A DNA stretch of 64,000 nt from Pyrinomonas sp040289685 (GCF_040289685.1 NZ_PSLQ01000009.1:8534-72533), one strand, 5' to 3'; shown: positions 1 to 9,618, counted from the stretch's first letter. Made by a program: numbers and translations. Notes: a model not told the origin generated them from the sequence alone.

Positions 1-733
1 CGTCCACGTTGCCGCCGAAGAGCTCGACCAACAGCAGACACTGGTTGCTCTCCAGAAATTCGGTCATGCCACGCAAAACTTCCAGCTCGTGCCCCTCGAC
101 ATCTATCTTGACGACGACCCTTTCGCCGCGAAGAGGCAGCAGCCGGTCCAGCCTGCTGGTTCGGACGACTGTGGCGCTAGTCGCGTGGCGAGCGGCGTTG
201 AAATGAAGCGAATGGGTTCCGAGGTTGCGCTTTCCAGCATCGAAATCTTTCGGCTCGTCGCTTCGATGCAACACAGCCTCTCCTTCGCTTGATGAAAGCG
301 CCAGGTCATACAGCTCCACCTTTCGGTCCAGATCGTTGAGCAGCAAGTTGGCCACCAACTGCGCTCGACTTCGCGCGTCTGGCTCGAAGGCGAAAACGCG
401 TTCGATCGCCGGACAAGAACCGAGCGCCACGGTGTGAACGCCGATGTTCGCACCGACATCGACGAAGTGCGTATAGCCTTGTTCTTCGATGGCGCAGCGC
501 AGCGCGCGAATCGTTTCGGCTTCGTAAGAGCCTTCGAGAAAAAGTCGGCTATCGATGTAGCTTGCAAGGTCCAGCAGGAAGAGATTCCCCCAAAGATCAC
601 GCCCGAGTTCCCATCCAGCGACCCGTCGCATGGCGAAAGCGACGAGCCGCTCGCGCCCTCGTTTGAATTTGAAGCCGCGCACGAGCAACTTCAGCGAGCG
701 ATTGAGCAGCGCCTGTTGAGCGCTTGACGGCAT
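1..733 (-). CDS. FkbM family methyltransferase, 3' end beyond the window
   Basis: The frame is open from an ATG at 733 to the window edge (244 codons, stop not seen). It contains the SAM-binding core of FkbM-type methyltransferases: FVDVGANIGVHTVAL, then FAFEPDARSRAQL, and further on VVKIDVEGHELEVLRGM, the motif that defines the family. FkbM enzymes O-methylate sugars or secondary metabolites, and the adjacent glycosyltransferase suggests methylation of a surface glycan. Its start overlaps the end of the upstream glycosyltransferase by 43 bases, so the two are probably translated from one mRNA. The family is usually about 230-280 residues, so little is missing. Family is confident; substrate unknown. 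Confidence 0.85.
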   Translation of the reverse strand, partial: MPSSAQQALLNRSLKLLVRGFKFKRGRERLVAFAMRRVAGWELGRDLWGNLFLLDLASYIDSRLFLEGSYEAETIRALRCAIEEQGYTHFVDVGANIGVHTVALGSCPAIERVFAFEPDARSRAQLVANLLLNDLDRKVELYDLALSSSEGEAVLHRSDEPKDFDAGKRNLGTHSLHFNAARHATSATVVRTSRLDRLLPLRGERVVVKIDVEGHELEVLRGMTEFLESNQCLLLVELFGGNVD

Positions 734-1653
734 CGGCGCCAAAAATCCTCCCGATCCCGATTGCGAAAGACGATCGTTCCCGGCGTGCGCGTACAAACGT
801 CGCTGGCGACTGCCGGACAGCCGAAGTAGACCGCTTCGGCGACGCTGATCCCGTAACCGTCTGCGCAAGTTGGGCGCACGAAGAGTTGCGCGCGTTTGAA
901 CAACGGCCACATCTCCCGATGGCCGGTCATGAAATGGAAGTTCTCCTCGATTCCCACCGCGTTGATTCGCTTCTTGATTGCGCGAAGGTAAGCTTCATCT
1001 CCAACTTCCGCCAACGCGAACAGAAGCCCGATTTGCGGATGGTCTCGTTTGAGTTCGGCGACGAGATCAACGCACATATCCAAACCGTAAAGATCGACGC
1101 CACGGTAAAAGACGATGCGCGGTGCGTTGGCGAGCACAAGCGGCGCGGCACGGCGTACAAAAGCATGAACTTCGGATGGATAACTCTCCCAAATCGCTTG
1201 CTCTTCGTCTGCGGGCGGCGGAATGAAAGGAGAACGGATGGCGGTCTGCCGCGCAAGCGCGACGCCATGCTCTTCGTAGTAGGATTTGATCTCGTGACCG
1301 ATGAGCACCAACTCACGGCAGCGCGCAAGAAACGCGCCGTAAGCCTTTCGCTGCCACCGATTCCACGTCTCGATTCGCCGCCAATTGTGATCCATCACTT
1401 GCGTGCGCGAAGCCGCCCCGCGCGCAAGCAGGATCAAGGGCACGCAGAGCGATTGCACGTGAACCGAGATGAGATCGTAATCCTTCAATCGCCCGAAACA
1501 GAGGTGCCAAACGTAACGCCAACGACCGAGCTTCGTTCGGTCGAGCAGATCGACTTCGTGCCCCTCGCTTTCCAGCGCGCGTTTATGCCGTTTCAGAAAG
1601 ACGCTGACGCCTCCAAGCGGCGGCGGCAACGGCCCGATGAGCAGAATCTTCAC
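691..1653 (-). CDS. GT4-type glycosyltransferase
   Basis: 320 residues. The N-terminus MKILLIGPLPPPLGGVS is the typical beta-strand and glycine loop of a GT-B fold, and residues about 255-285 (MWPLFKRAQLFVRPTCADG, then GISVAEAVYFGCPAVAS) form the C-terminal nucleotide-sugar site with the E-x7-E-like signature of GT4 enzymes. It would transfer a sugar from a nucleotide donor to a lipid-linked or polysaccharide acceptor on the cytoplasmic side. It is followed by the FkbM methyltransferase with overlapping ends. Donor and acceptor cannot be told from sequence. Confidence 0.85.
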   Translation of the reverse strand: MKILLIGPLPPPLGGVSVFLKRHKRALESEGHEVDLLDRTKLGRWRYVWHLCFGRLKDYDLISVHVQSLCVPLILLARGAASRTQVMDHNWRRIETWNRWQRKAYGAFLARCRELVLIGHEIKSYYEEHGVALARQTAIRSPFIPPPADEEQAIWESYPSEVHAFVRRAAPLVLANAPRIVFYRGVDLYGLDMCVDLVAELKRDHPQIGLLFALAEVGDEAYLRAIKKRINAVGIEENFHFMTGHREMWPLFKRAQLFVRPTCADGYGISVAEAVYFGCPAVASDVCTRTPGTIVFRNRDREDFWRRCRQALNRRCSIAR

Positions 1654-2024
1654 CGACCTTTCGCCCTCGCACGCTCATTTTAGCAGCAATCTTCCCCATC
1701 GCCCGCAATGGAACGCACGGGATCAAGCTAATCTCTAGCCCACGCGCCGGCCGCTGCAGGAAGCGCTCCGCAGCCTGCATGGAATGCGGGACAGGAGTGC
1801 AGCGCGCGGGTTCAAGCCAGCCCGGCGCGTAATCAAACGCGCTTTCAAGGCGCGTCGGGCACCGCACAGGTATCCGCACGACTTCGGCTGGCCACGCGTC
1901 TCGCCACGACGCGCCTTGCGGGCCGCGTGCGATTTCAAATAACCTGTAACGCGCTCGTTGCGACCGAAAAGTCGAACGGCGCTCTGCGTTGATCCAAGGG
2001 CGAGCGTTTCAACGACCGAGACGA
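1654..2024. other. Divergent intergenic region
   Basis: 371 bases between two divergent glycosyltransferase genes, so both promoters should lie here, but I see no convincing -35/-10 pair. It is GC-rich with short inverted repeats (for example around 1825-1855, GCGC-flanked). No coding frame in it looks like a protein. Confidence 0.5.
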
Positions 2025-3266
2025 ATGATCTCAGGGGAAAGCATCATCTGCTTCGGCGGCGAGGATTGGTTCTATCACCATCCGCACTCGAAGAACCATT
2101 TGATGCGGCGATTTGCGCGCGCCGGCAATCGCGTCCTTTTCGTCAATTCGATCTCGATGGGACTGCCCGCGCTCACACACAAGGATCTGCTGCCACGCAT
2201 CGCGCGCAAACTTCGCTCCTACCTGCGCTTCATGCGCGAGACCGAAGAGGGCATCGCCGTCGTTTCGCCGCCGACGGTACCCTTTTTCGGCAACGCCTTG
2301 GCGCGCGCCCTCAACCGCTTTCTGCTCGAAGCGCAAGTCGGGGCCATCGCGCGTCGTCGTGGGCTTCGCGCGCCCATCCTGTGGATCGCCATTCCGACAG
2401 CAGCGGAGATGATCGGGCGTTTCGATGAATCGTTGGTCATCTATCAGGTTTCCGACAGATACGACGCAAACACCATGGATCATGCGACCGATCCGGCCAA
2501 GATCCGCCGTCTCCATGACCGAGCGATCGAACTGGCCGACATCGTGTTCTACTCGGGGCGCAAGCTCTTCGCTGAAGCGGAACACGGGCGCGAAAAGTCG
2601 TACTTGCTGGAACAGGCTGTGGACTTCGACCACTTCGCGCAGGTCACAAACGGGCGAGTCGAGATCGCGCCCGAGATCGCGCGAATTCCGCGCCCGCGGC
2701 TCGGCTATTTCGGCGCCATCGATCCATGGCTGATCGATCAAGAGTTGATCCGTCTGGCGGCGCGCGTGCGCCCTTCTTGGCATTGGGTCTTCATCGGGAA
2801 CCGCGCGCGCGGAATCGAGATCGAAGGGCTGCCGAACGTCCACTTTCTGCCGCCGGTTTCATATGAAGCGCTGCCGCGCTACGCCGCTGGGTTCGATGTT
2901 TGCGTCTTGCCGTGGGACATCGAAAACATCTGGACCAGTTATGGATCGGCGATCAAAGTTCGCGAGTATCTGGCGACGGGGCTACCGGTCGTCATCTCGC
3001 CGCTTCCCGAGTACGAACCGATGGCCGACGTGTTGCGCATCGCACGCAGCCGAGATGAATTCATTCGCCTCGTCGATGAAGCGCTCAGCGAACGCGACCC
3101 CGCAGCTCGTCGCGCAAGGCAACGGGCGGTCGCCAGCGGCACTTGGGATGCGCGCGCTGAATGGGTGAGCGACTTGATCGAAGAGGCGCTCGCCAGAAGA
3201 CGCGAGGCCAGAGCGGGGCCCTGCTTCAAACCGCGACTCGAACGAGATTCGTCTTCATCGCGCTGA
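2025..3266 (+). CDS. Glycosyltransferase, GT-B fold (GT4/TuaH-like)
   Basis: 413 residues from the ATG at 2025; a TTG 36 bases upstream is also in frame but less likely. The start region IICFGGEDWFYHHPHSKNH and the middle part VIYQVSDRYDANT resemble TuaH-like glycosyltransferases. The C-terminal half has the usual donor-site pattern (GYFGAIDPWLID, then a stretch around FDVCVLPWDIE and VREYLATGLPVVISPLPEY). It probably adds a sugar to a surface polysaccharide. Divergent from the other glycosyltransferase. The C-terminal 25 residues are basic and low in complexity. Specificity unknown. Confidence 0.82.
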   Translation: MISGESIICFGGEDWFYHHPHSKNHLMRRFARAGNRVLFVNSISMGLPALTHKDLLPRIARKLRSYLRFMRETEEGIAVVSPPTVPFFGNALARALNRFLLEAQVGAIARRRGLRAPILWIAIPTAAEMIGRFDESLVIYQVSDRYDANTMDHATDPAKIRRLHDRAIELADIVFYSGRKLFAEAEHGREKSYLLEQAVDFDHFAQVTNGRVEIAPEIARIPRPRLGYFGAIDPWLIDQELIRLAARVRPSWHWVFIGNRARGIEIEGLPNVHFLPPVSYEALPRYAAGFDVCVLPWDIENIWTSYGSAIKVREYLATGLPVVISPLPEYEPMADVLRIARSRDEFIRLVDEALSERDPAARRARQRAVASGTWDARAEWVSDLIEEALARRREARAGPCFKPRLERDSSSSR

Positions 3267-3433
3267 ACAGCGCCGCACGATGGCCAGCAAATGCCCCGTC
3301 AACTCCGCGGCGCGTGCAAGACCTGAAGGCAAGATCGCCCGTTTGAACGAGATGACCGACAAAGGATGATCCCCATGCTCGATCGACGACAAAAGCGCGT
3401 CGCATCCGATGAACAGCAGCGCGGCGAGGTAAG

Positions 3434-5026
3434 ATGAAATACCTTTTTCGTGACCGATGGCGCGATGTCCCCTGCTACGCGCCTTACAGATCGTGCGCCT
3501 TGGTCGAGGTGCGCTTCGCGGTACCGCTCGCGCGCGTTGTGCCGCACGATCAACGCGCGATGACGCGCTCATGGCGCAAGGTTTGGGGTTTCGTGCTGGC
3601 TGAAGGGCCTATCGCGACTTGGGAGAAGATTCGCTCCAAAAAAGAGCAGGAGCTTTTGACCGGCGATTTTCACGTCGTTGTCGCCGTAGGCGCACCCGCC
3701 GAGACAAACGCGGCGATGCCTTTGCTCTGCTTGGGCACACGTCATCCGCGCTGCGCCGAACGCATGCTCTTTCATCGCGAACTGATCGCGCCGCTCGACC
3801 TCTGGCCCAGTCCAGAAGAGCTAACGGTTGCCGTTCAACGAGTAGTGCCCGCCACGCAAGAAGCCTTGTCGAAGATCGCCGGCTACAATTTCTACTCGGA
3901 TCAACCGCCGCCGCCAGAAGCAGTGCGTCTGCTCCGAGCGATCGGCGACGCGCTGGCCATAGCCGACGACGCGCAGGCGGCTCCGCGCTCGCCGCAGATC
4001 GAGGCGATCACGCCGCCAAGCTCGACCGCCCGCGACGCACCAAACAGGGGCCGAAGGCACGGCGTCGCCATCATCGCCGCCGGCGATTACACGCGCACGC
4101 AGATCATTCCGGCGCTTCGGCGGGCCGGGGCGCCTCTTGACGCCATCGTCGATCTGGAACCGCTTTTCGCCGCACACGTCAAAGAACGGTTTGGCTTTGC
4201 GCGCGCGTTGACCGACTGGCGTGCGGCCATCGCGCAACCGGAGACGGATTTCGTCGTCGTCGCTTCTTACCACGACACGCACGCGAGGATTGCAGCCGAA
4301 GCCGTGCGCCTCGGCAAAAAAGTGCTGGTCGAAAAACCGCCCGCCGTCACGCGCGATGACATGTGTCTGTTGCTCGAAGCGATGCGCGACCCGCACGCTT
4401 TCATCGAGGTCGGCTTCAACCGACGCTTCGCTCCGTTCACGCGCGAAGCGCGCCGTCTGCTCGAGCGAGTCGCTGGACCGTTGACCATCCTTTGTCGCGT
4501 CAAAGAGGTGGAAATACCAGACGCGCACTGGTATCGCTGGCCCAAAGAAGGGACGCGCATCACGGGCAACCTGTGCCACTGGATAGACCTCGCGGTTCAC
4601 TTCATCGGCGACCGGGCGCGTCCCGCCGAGATCGCCCTTTCGCCGCCCGTCGCCAAACAGCCCGACGAAGAACGCACTTTGTCCATCGCCTTCGACGACG
4701 GATCTGTCGCCGTCATCGCGGCGACCTCGCGCGGCGATGCAACGCTTGGCGTTCAAGAGCGATTGGAAATACGCCGCGATCGAATGACTATCGAGATCGA
4801 TGACTATCGCACGCTGAAAGTCACCTGTGACGGACGATGCATCGCGCATCGGCGCACGCGGCGCGACAAAGGGCATCGCACTATGTACGTCGAAACCTTT
4901 CGGCGCGCGCAAAAGGGAGAACGCGCGCTCTACACGCCGCGCGACCTGCGCTGGACGACCATGCTCGTCGTTCGCGCGACCGAACTGGCTCTTTCGGGGG
5001 AAAGAAGCGCGAGCCTCGACGACTGA
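3434..5026 (+). CDS. Gfo/Idh/MocA-family oxidoreductase with an extra N-terminal region
   Basis: 530 residues, against about 350 for an ordinary member. Residues about 205-330 are the Rossmann domain (GVAIIAAGDYTRTQIIPALR; later VLVEKPPAVTRDD, the EKP motif holding the catalytic lysine). The C-terminal part has the alpha/beta substrate domain (FIEVGFNRRFAPFTREARR, then GNLCHWIDLAVHFIGD). The first 200 residues are not Rossmann-like and resemble the front part of the larger two-domain oxidoreductases found in polysaccharide clusters; I cannot assign their function. It likely oxidises or reduces a nucleotide sugar for glycan synthesis, consistent with its glycosyltransferase and epimerase neighbours. 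A GAGG motif precedes the ATG. Confidence 0.8.
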   Translation: MKYLFRDRWRDVPCYAPYRSCALVEVRFAVPLARVVPHDQRAMTRSWRKVWGFVLAEGPIATWEKIRSKKEQELLTGDFHVVVAVGAPAETNAAMPLLCLGTRHPRCAERMLFHRELIAPLDLWPSPEELTVAVQRVVPATQEALSKIAGYNFYSDQPPPPEAVRLLRAIGDALAIADDAQAAPRSPQIEAITPPSSTARDAPNRGRRHGVAIIAAGDYTRTQIIPALRRAGAPLDAIVDLEPLFAAHVKERFGFARALTDWRAAIAQPETDFVVVASYHDTHARIAAEAVRLGKKVLVEKPPAVTRDDMCLLLEAMRDPHAFIEVGFNRRFAPFTREARRLLERVAGPLTILCRVKEVEIPDAHWYRWPKEGTRITGNLCHWIDLAVHFIGDRARPAEIALSPPVAKQPDEERTLSIAFDDGSVAVIAATSRGDATLGVQERLEIRRDRMTIEIDDYRTLKVTCDGRCIAHRRTRRDKGHRTMYVETFRRAQKGERALYTPRDLRWTTMLVVRATELALSGERSASLDD

Positions 5027-5112
5027 AGGCGGTTGGTCTCTTTTTCAGCGGCGCGCGGCTTGAATGTCGCCCATCGTTGGCGCGAGAATGAGATTTGGGA
5101 AACGGGTTCTCC

Positions 5113-5700
5113 ATGGCGGCCAAGCATCGAAAGACCAAACGGCGACTTTCGCTTCTATTGCCTCTCGCTCTCTTGTGCGCATGCCATGAGGCACGGCAGG
5201 CTTCATCGCAGAATGCCGAGCAACGGACGCAGAAAGGAGGTGTGGCGATGAAGATCACGAGCGCAGCTTTTCAAGATGGCGGCCTGATCCCGCGAAAGTA
5301 CACTTGTGACGGAGAGGACCTGTCTCCACCGCTCGCGTGGGCCGACCTGCCGCGCGAGACGCAGAGCATCGCGCTCATCGCCGATGATCCGGATGCGCCA
5401 CGCGGCACGTGGGTCCACTGGGTGATCTACGATCTTCCGCCGGAGGCGCGAGAGCTTTCCGAAGGGGTGCCGCCTGCTGATACGTTGCCAAATGGAGCAA
5501 AGCAAGGACGCAACGATTTCGGCAAGATCGGCTACGGCGGTCCGTGTCCGCCGCGCGGCACTCACCGCTACTTCTTCAAGCTCTACGCGCTCGACCGCAA
5601 GCTGGGGCTGCCTGCAGGCAAAACCAAACAAGAGCTGCTCGACGCCATGCGCGGATACGTCCTAGCCGAAGCGCAGTTGATGGGGCGATACGGAAGGTGA
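5113..5700 (+). CDS. YbhB/YbcL (PEBP, Raf-kinase-inhibitor-like) protein
   Basis: The PEBP fold covers the last 145 residues: DGEDLSPPLAWADLP, then DDPDAPRGTWVHWVIYDLP and GGPCPPRGTHRYFFKLYALD, all family hallmarks around the anion-binding pocket. Two starts compete. From ATG 5113 the product (195 residues) has a basic N-terminus and a lipobox ending in Cys24 (LLCAC), so it would be a lipoprotein. From ATG 5248 the product (about 150 residues) is the bare cytosolic domain, and this start has a near-perfect Shine-Dalgarno sequence (AAAGGAGGTG at 5233-5242), which the upstream ATG lacks. The molecular role of bacterial PEBP proteins is poorly known. Confidence 0.88.
   Translation: MAAKHRKTKRRLSLLLPLALLCACHEARQASSQNAEQRTQKGGVAMKITSAAFQDGGLIPRKYTCDGEDLSPPLAWADLPRETQSIALIADDPDAPRGTWVHWVIYDLPPEARELSEGVPPADTLPNGAKQGRNDFGKIGYGGPCPPRGTHRYFFKLYALDRKLGLPAGKTKQELLDAMRGYVLAEAQLMGRYGR
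5233..5250 (+). promoter_or_regulatory. Strong internal ribosome binding site inside the PEBP gene
   Basis: AAAGGAGGTG lies at ideal spacing before the ATG at 5248, inside a frame already open from 5113. It would allow a second, signal-less product. Confidence 0.7.
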
Positions 5701-5756
5701 AGTGGGATGCTGGACCGATTGAAGATCTTTCAGCAAAGCCGTGTGAACTCCCTAAG

Positions 5757-5792
5757 AGCCGCGCGGCCATTACAGGCAATGGCCGCGCGGCT
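5757..5792. terminator. Long perfect hairpin after the PEBP gene
   Basis: A 14-base arm (5757-5770, AGCCGCGCGGCCAT) is matched perfectly by 5779-5792, with an 8-base loop. It lies between the PEBP stop and the next gene. There is no T-run, so it is either a factor-assisted terminator or an mRNA-stabilising hairpin. Confidence 0.6.
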
Positions 5793-5951
5793 TGAAAAGC
5801 CGTTGCCCAAAATCCCTTTCGGCTGAATCCGCGCTTGCGCGCGCCGAAGCCGAAGGAAAGTCGGAATGGAAGTTCTTCGAAGGCGCCCCTTTCGTCAAAG
5901 GGCAAAGATCGAGTTCGCCGGTTGAAAAATTCTCTGAAGGAGAACGGAATT

Positions 5952-6929
5952 TTGCGATCTTCACGACGCGCGCTCGTGACGGGCGGAGCCGGATTCATCG
6001 GGTCACATCTCGTCGACCGACTGCTCGCTGAAGGCGGTTGGCACGTCACCGTGCTCGATGATTTCAACGACTTCTACGATCCGCAAATCAAACGTGCCAA
6101 CATCGCTGCCCACTTAGGTCGCGATGACTTTCGCTTGATCGAGTGCGATATACGCGACCGCGAAGCGCTTAGGGCGCTGTTTGCCCGTGATCGTTACGAT
6201 GTGATCGTGCATTTGGCGGCGCGGGCTGGCGTTCGCCCCTCTTTGCGCGAGCCTTTCCTCTACGCGGAGACCAACATCAGCGGCACGCTCAACCTGCTCG
6301 AATGCGCTCGCGAACAAGGCATCGAGCAGTTCGTCTTCGGCTCGTCATCTTCGGTGTACGGCATCAACGCCAAGGTTCCCTTCAGCGAAGAGGACCCGGT
6401 CCGGCAACCGATCTCGCCCTACGCGGCGACCAAGGCGGCGGGCGAGCTTCTTTGCCACACCTATTCGCACCTTTACGGGATACGCTGCCTCTGCTTGCGG
6501 TTTTTCACCGTTTACGGCGCGCGGCAAAGGCCGGATCTGGCGATCCACAAGTTCGCGCGTCTGATCGCCCAAGGGCGGCCCATTCCGGTCTTCGGCGATG
6601 GCACGACGCGGCGCGATTACACCTACATCGACGACATCTTGCAGGGCGTGCGCGCGGCGATCGATTACCGCGCGAGTCGTTACGAGATCATCAACTTGGG
6701 CGAAGCGCGCACCGTGGAACTCCGCGAATTGATCGCGCTGCTCGAACGCGAACTCGGCAAACGGGCGTTGATCGACTGGCAACCACCGCAACCGGGCGAC
6801 GTGCCGCAGACCTTCGCCGACATCACCAAGGCACGCCGCTTGCTCGAATACGACCCACAGACGCCGATTGAAGAGGGGATTCGACGCTTTGTCGAGTGGT
6901 TCCGCAAGGCGCGTGCTGCCGCGGATTGA
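5952..6929 (+). CDS. NAD-dependent nucleotide-sugar epimerase (UDP-glucuronate 4-epimerase type)
   Basis: An extended short-chain dehydrogenase of 325 residues. It has the NAD motif GGAGFIGSH near the N-terminus, VLDDFNDFYDPQIKRAN as in UDP-glucuronate epimerases, the serine of GSSSSVYG and the Tyr-x3-Lys pair of SPYAATKAAGE. I place the start at the TTG at 5952, with GAAGGAGA nine bases upstream; the open frame goes back to 5835, but that extension has no homology or ribosome site. It would interconvert gluco and galacto forms of a UDP-sugar for the glycosyltransferases around it. Exact substrate uncertain. Confidence 0.88.
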   Translation: MRSSRRALVTGGAGFIGSHLVDRLLAEGGWHVTVLDDFNDFYDPQIKRANIAAHLGRDDFRLIECDIRDREALRALFARDRYDVIVHLAARAGVRPSLREPFLYAETNISGTLNLLECAREQGIEQFVFGSSSSVYGINAKVPFSEEDPVRQPISPYAATKAAGELLCHTYSHLYGIRCLCLRFFTVYGARQRPDLAIHKFARLIAQGRPIPVFGDGTTRRDYTYIDDILQGVRAAIDYRASRYEIINLGEARTVELRELIALLERELGKRALIDWQPPQPGDVPQTFADITKARRLLEYDPQTPIEEGIRRFVEWFRKARAAAD

Positions 6930-7081
6930 CCCTTGAGCTTTGCCATCGGCGCGCAAAAAGCTTATCATTTGCGGTTTTCGCGCGGAGCGCACAAAAGAAA
7001 CTGATCCGACAGCGGTGCGACGGACGGCGCCTCGTCTGTTCCCCGTCGCGTCGCCGCGCGCAGCGAAAAGCTTTCAGGTGG

Positions 7082-8098
7082 ATGATGAGGACATACGAAG
7101 AGCTAGCAACCCAGATCGATGCGATCAGCGATCGCCCCGCCGGACAGCCGGATCTATCGGTTTTCCTTCCCGTCTTCAACGAAGAACCGAATCTGCGCCC
7201 GTTGCACGCCAAGCTCGATGCGGCGCTGGCGGAACTGGGGCGCACGGCGGAGATCATCTACGTCGATGACGGCTCGACCGACGGAAGTCTGAGGGTGCTG
7301 CGCGAAATCGCCGAGGACGACCCGCGCGTGCGCGTCATCGTCCTCAAACGAAACTACGGACAAACGGCAGCCATGGCCGCCGGCATCGATGCTTCCCGAG
7401 GACGCATCCTCATCCCGATGGATGCAGACATGCAAAACGACCCGGCGGATATCAAGCGCTTGCTCGAAAAGCTCGAAGAGGGTTACGACGTGGTCTCAGG
7501 CTGGCGCAAAGATCGCAAGGATAAGTTTTTTACGCGCCGCCTCCCTTCGATGCTCGCCAACAAGCTCGTCTCGTGGATCAGCGGCGTCAAACTTCACGAT
7601 TACGGTTGTTCACTGAAAGCTTACCGGCGCGAAGCGCTGACCGATGTGCGGCTCTACGGCGAGATGCACCGCTTCATTCCGATCTATGCTTCGTGGGCCG
7701 GCGCGCGCGTTACCGAGATCCCCGTTCGGCATCACCCGCGCACAATGGGCAAATCGAAATACGGCCTTTCGCGCACGCTCAAGGTCATCTTGGACCTAGT
7801 GACGATCAAGTTCATGGCCTCGTATCAAACCAAGCCGATCTACGTCTTCGGCACCTGCGGACTGGTCGCTTTCGGCATCTCGCTTCTCGCGGCGCTCTGG
7901 GCAGTGGTCAAGAAGTTAACCGAAGGGACCTCCTTCATCCGAACGCCGCTTCCGTTGCTCGCCATCGTCATGTTCGCGCTCGGCGTTCAATTCCTGTTGA
8001 TGGGGCTGCTCGCCGAAATGCTCGTCCGCACATATCACGAATCGCAGGCTAAACCCATCTACGCGGTGCGCGAGCGAATAGGATTCGAAAGACGTTGA
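7082..8098 (+). CDS. GT2 glycosyltransferase with C-terminal membrane segments (DPM1/ArnC-like)
   Basis: 338 residues from the first of two adjacent ATG codons, with AGGTGG just upstream. The catalytic domain shows FNEEPNLRPL, VDDGSTDGS and the DxD-type motif MDADMQND, all features of GT2 enzymes using polyprenyl phosphate acceptors. Two hydrophobic segments follow at about residues 260-285 and 297-320, as in ArnC- or GtrB-type enzymes. It probably makes an undecaprenyl-phosphate-linked sugar at the inner membrane for glycan or lipid decoration. It lies 152 bases after the epimerase in the same direction and may share its transcript. Confidence 0.88.
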   Translation: MMRTYEELATQIDAISDRPAGQPDLSVFLPVFNEEPNLRPLHAKLDAALAELGRTAEIIYVDDGSTDGSLRVLREIAEDDPRVRVIVLKRNYGQTAAMAAGIDASRGRILIPMDADMQNDPADIKRLLEKLEEGYDVVSGWRKDRKDKFFTRRLPSMLANKLVSWISGVKLHDYGCSLKAYRREALTDVRLYGEMHRFIPIYASWAGARVTEIPVRHHPRTMGKSKYGLSRTLKVILDLVTIKFMASYQTKPIYVFGTCGLVAFGISLLAALWAVVKKLTEGTSFIRTPLPLLAIVMFALGVQFLLMGLLAEMLVRTYHESQAKPIYAVRERIGFERR

Positions 8099-8274
8099 AC
8101 GCCGATTCAAAACAAACGAAAGAAGGTTCCGACAAACTCCCCTTGAAGATCGTTCGCCGTCGTGATCACGCTCTTCAAGAAGAGCTTTCGGCAAGAGCGC
8201 TCGGTCAGCGCTTGTCCGCCGCGAAGCCGAGGGCGAAGCGCCCGAAAAGAGCAGCGGAGAGCAAGGCGCGCCTT

Positions 8275-9618
8275 TCAATCGTCAAGGCGCACTGGTTCCA
8301 TCTTGGGCACGAGCAGATGAATGATGAGCAGCGCGATCAAGTAGGTCGATCCGGCGATGATGAAGATGGGAAGATAGCTTCCGGTCCACTCCAAAATGTA
8401 GCCGACGACCTTGGCGATCAGCATGCCGCCCACCGCCCCGGCCATCCCGCCAATACCGACCACCGTGCCGACAGCGCGCCGCGGGAACATGTCGGAAGCG
8501 AGCGTGAAGATGTTCGCCGACCAACCTTGATGCGCCGCCGCTGCTAGCCCGACCAGCGCAACGGCCGCCCACAGGCTCCCGACCTGCGAAGCGAAGACGA
8601 CCGGCACGACGCACAAAGCGCAGATGAGCATCGCGATCTTTCTTCCGGCGTTCACCGTCCACCCGCGTTTGATCAGCGCCGAAGAGAGCCAACCGCCGCC
8701 GATGCTGCCAGCATCGGCGATCAGGTAGACGGCGGCCAGCGGCGGGCCGAAACTCTTCAGATCGAGGCCGTGATTCTTGTGGAAGAAGTCCGGCAACCAG
8801 AAGAGATAGAGCCACCAGATCGGATCGGTCATGAATTTGCCGACGGCAAAAGCCCACGTCTGCCTGTGCGGGAGCAGACGCGCTAAGCGCACCTGCCCTT
8901 GCTGTTCGGGCGGGTCGCTGCGGATGTAAGCGAGTTCGGTCGCCGATAGACGAGTGTGTTCTTCAGGTCGCCGGTAAAGCGCTAACCAAAAGGCGAGCCA
9001 GATGAACCCGATCGCGCCGGTGAGGATGAAAGCCCATTGCCACCCGTACTTGTAAGCGATCCATGGAACGACCAGCGGCGTGACCAACGCGCCGACGTTG
9101 GTACCAGCGTTGAAGATGCCCGTCGCCAGCGCTCGCTCGCGTTGCGGGAACCACTCGGCTACGGTCTTAATGGAGGCCGGGAAGTTGCCCGCTTCGCCAA
9201 GTCCGAGAGCGAAGCGCGCCGCGCCAAAGCCGAGGACCGAACGGGCTGCGGCGTGGGCCATCGCCGCTACGCTCCACAGGGCGACAGCCAGACTGAAACC
9301 AAGCCGCGTCCCAAGCCGATCCATTAGCCGCCCGACGCCGAGCAACCCGATCGCGTAAGCGAGTTGAAACGCGAAGACGATGTTGCTGTAGTCTATCTCG
9401 GTCCAACCAAACTCCTTTTCCAACAGGGGTTTGAGGATGCCGATCACTTGGCGGTCGACGTAGTTGATCGTCGCGGCAAAGAACAGCAGCGCACAAATGG
9501 TCCAGCGTAAGTTCCCAACGCGCGGACGCGCCGCCTCTTGCGTGGTGCTTTCCACATCGGCGCCCACCGCTGAAGAAGCGCCCGTCATAGCGGCAACCCG
9601 TTCCGATTTCCCGTCCAT
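8275..9618 (-). CDS. MFS transporter, hexuronate/anion:cation symporter type
   Basis: 447 residues with about 12 hydrophobic segments. ATINYVDRQVIGILKPLLEK near the N-terminus is the signature of the anion:cation symporter family (ExuT, GudP and relatives), and GRLMDRLGTRLGF is the cytoplasmic loop 2-3 motif. It should bring a sugar acid such as a hexuronate across the inner membrane with protons. It heads, in physical order, a group of minus-strand genes for sugar dehydrogenases, which supports a sugar-acid role. Substrate inferred only from family. Confidence 0.85.
   Translation of the reverse strand: MDGKSERVAAMTGASSAVGADVESTTQEAARPRVGNLRWTICALLFFAATINYVDRQVIGILKPLLEKEFGWTEIDYSNIVFAFQLAYAIGLLGVGRLMDRLGTRLGFSLAVALWSVAAMAHAAARSVLGFGAARFALGLGEAGNFPASIKTVAEWFPQRERALATGIFNAGTNVGALVTPLVVPWIAYKYGWQWAFILTGAIGFIWLAFWLALYRRPEEHTRLSATELAYIRSDPPEQQGQVRLARLLPHRQTWAFAVGKFMTDPIWWLYLFWLPDFFHKNHGLDLKSFGPPLAAVYLIADAGSIGGGWLSSALIKRGWTVNAGRKIAMLICALCVVPVVFASQVGSLWAAVALVGLAAAAHQGWSANIFTLASDMFPRRAVGTVVGIGGMAGAVGGMLIAKVVGYILEWTGSYLPIFIIAGSTYLIALLIIHLLVPKMEPVRLDD

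Noticed and set aside
724..1683. Long open frame on the plus strand opposite the glycosyltransferase
   Set aside because: Its translation has no recognisable motif and lies exactly antisense to a clear GT-B enzyme.
1735..1938. Small minus-strand frames in the divergent spacer
   Set aside because: Low-complexity Arg/Ala-rich translations without ribosome sites.
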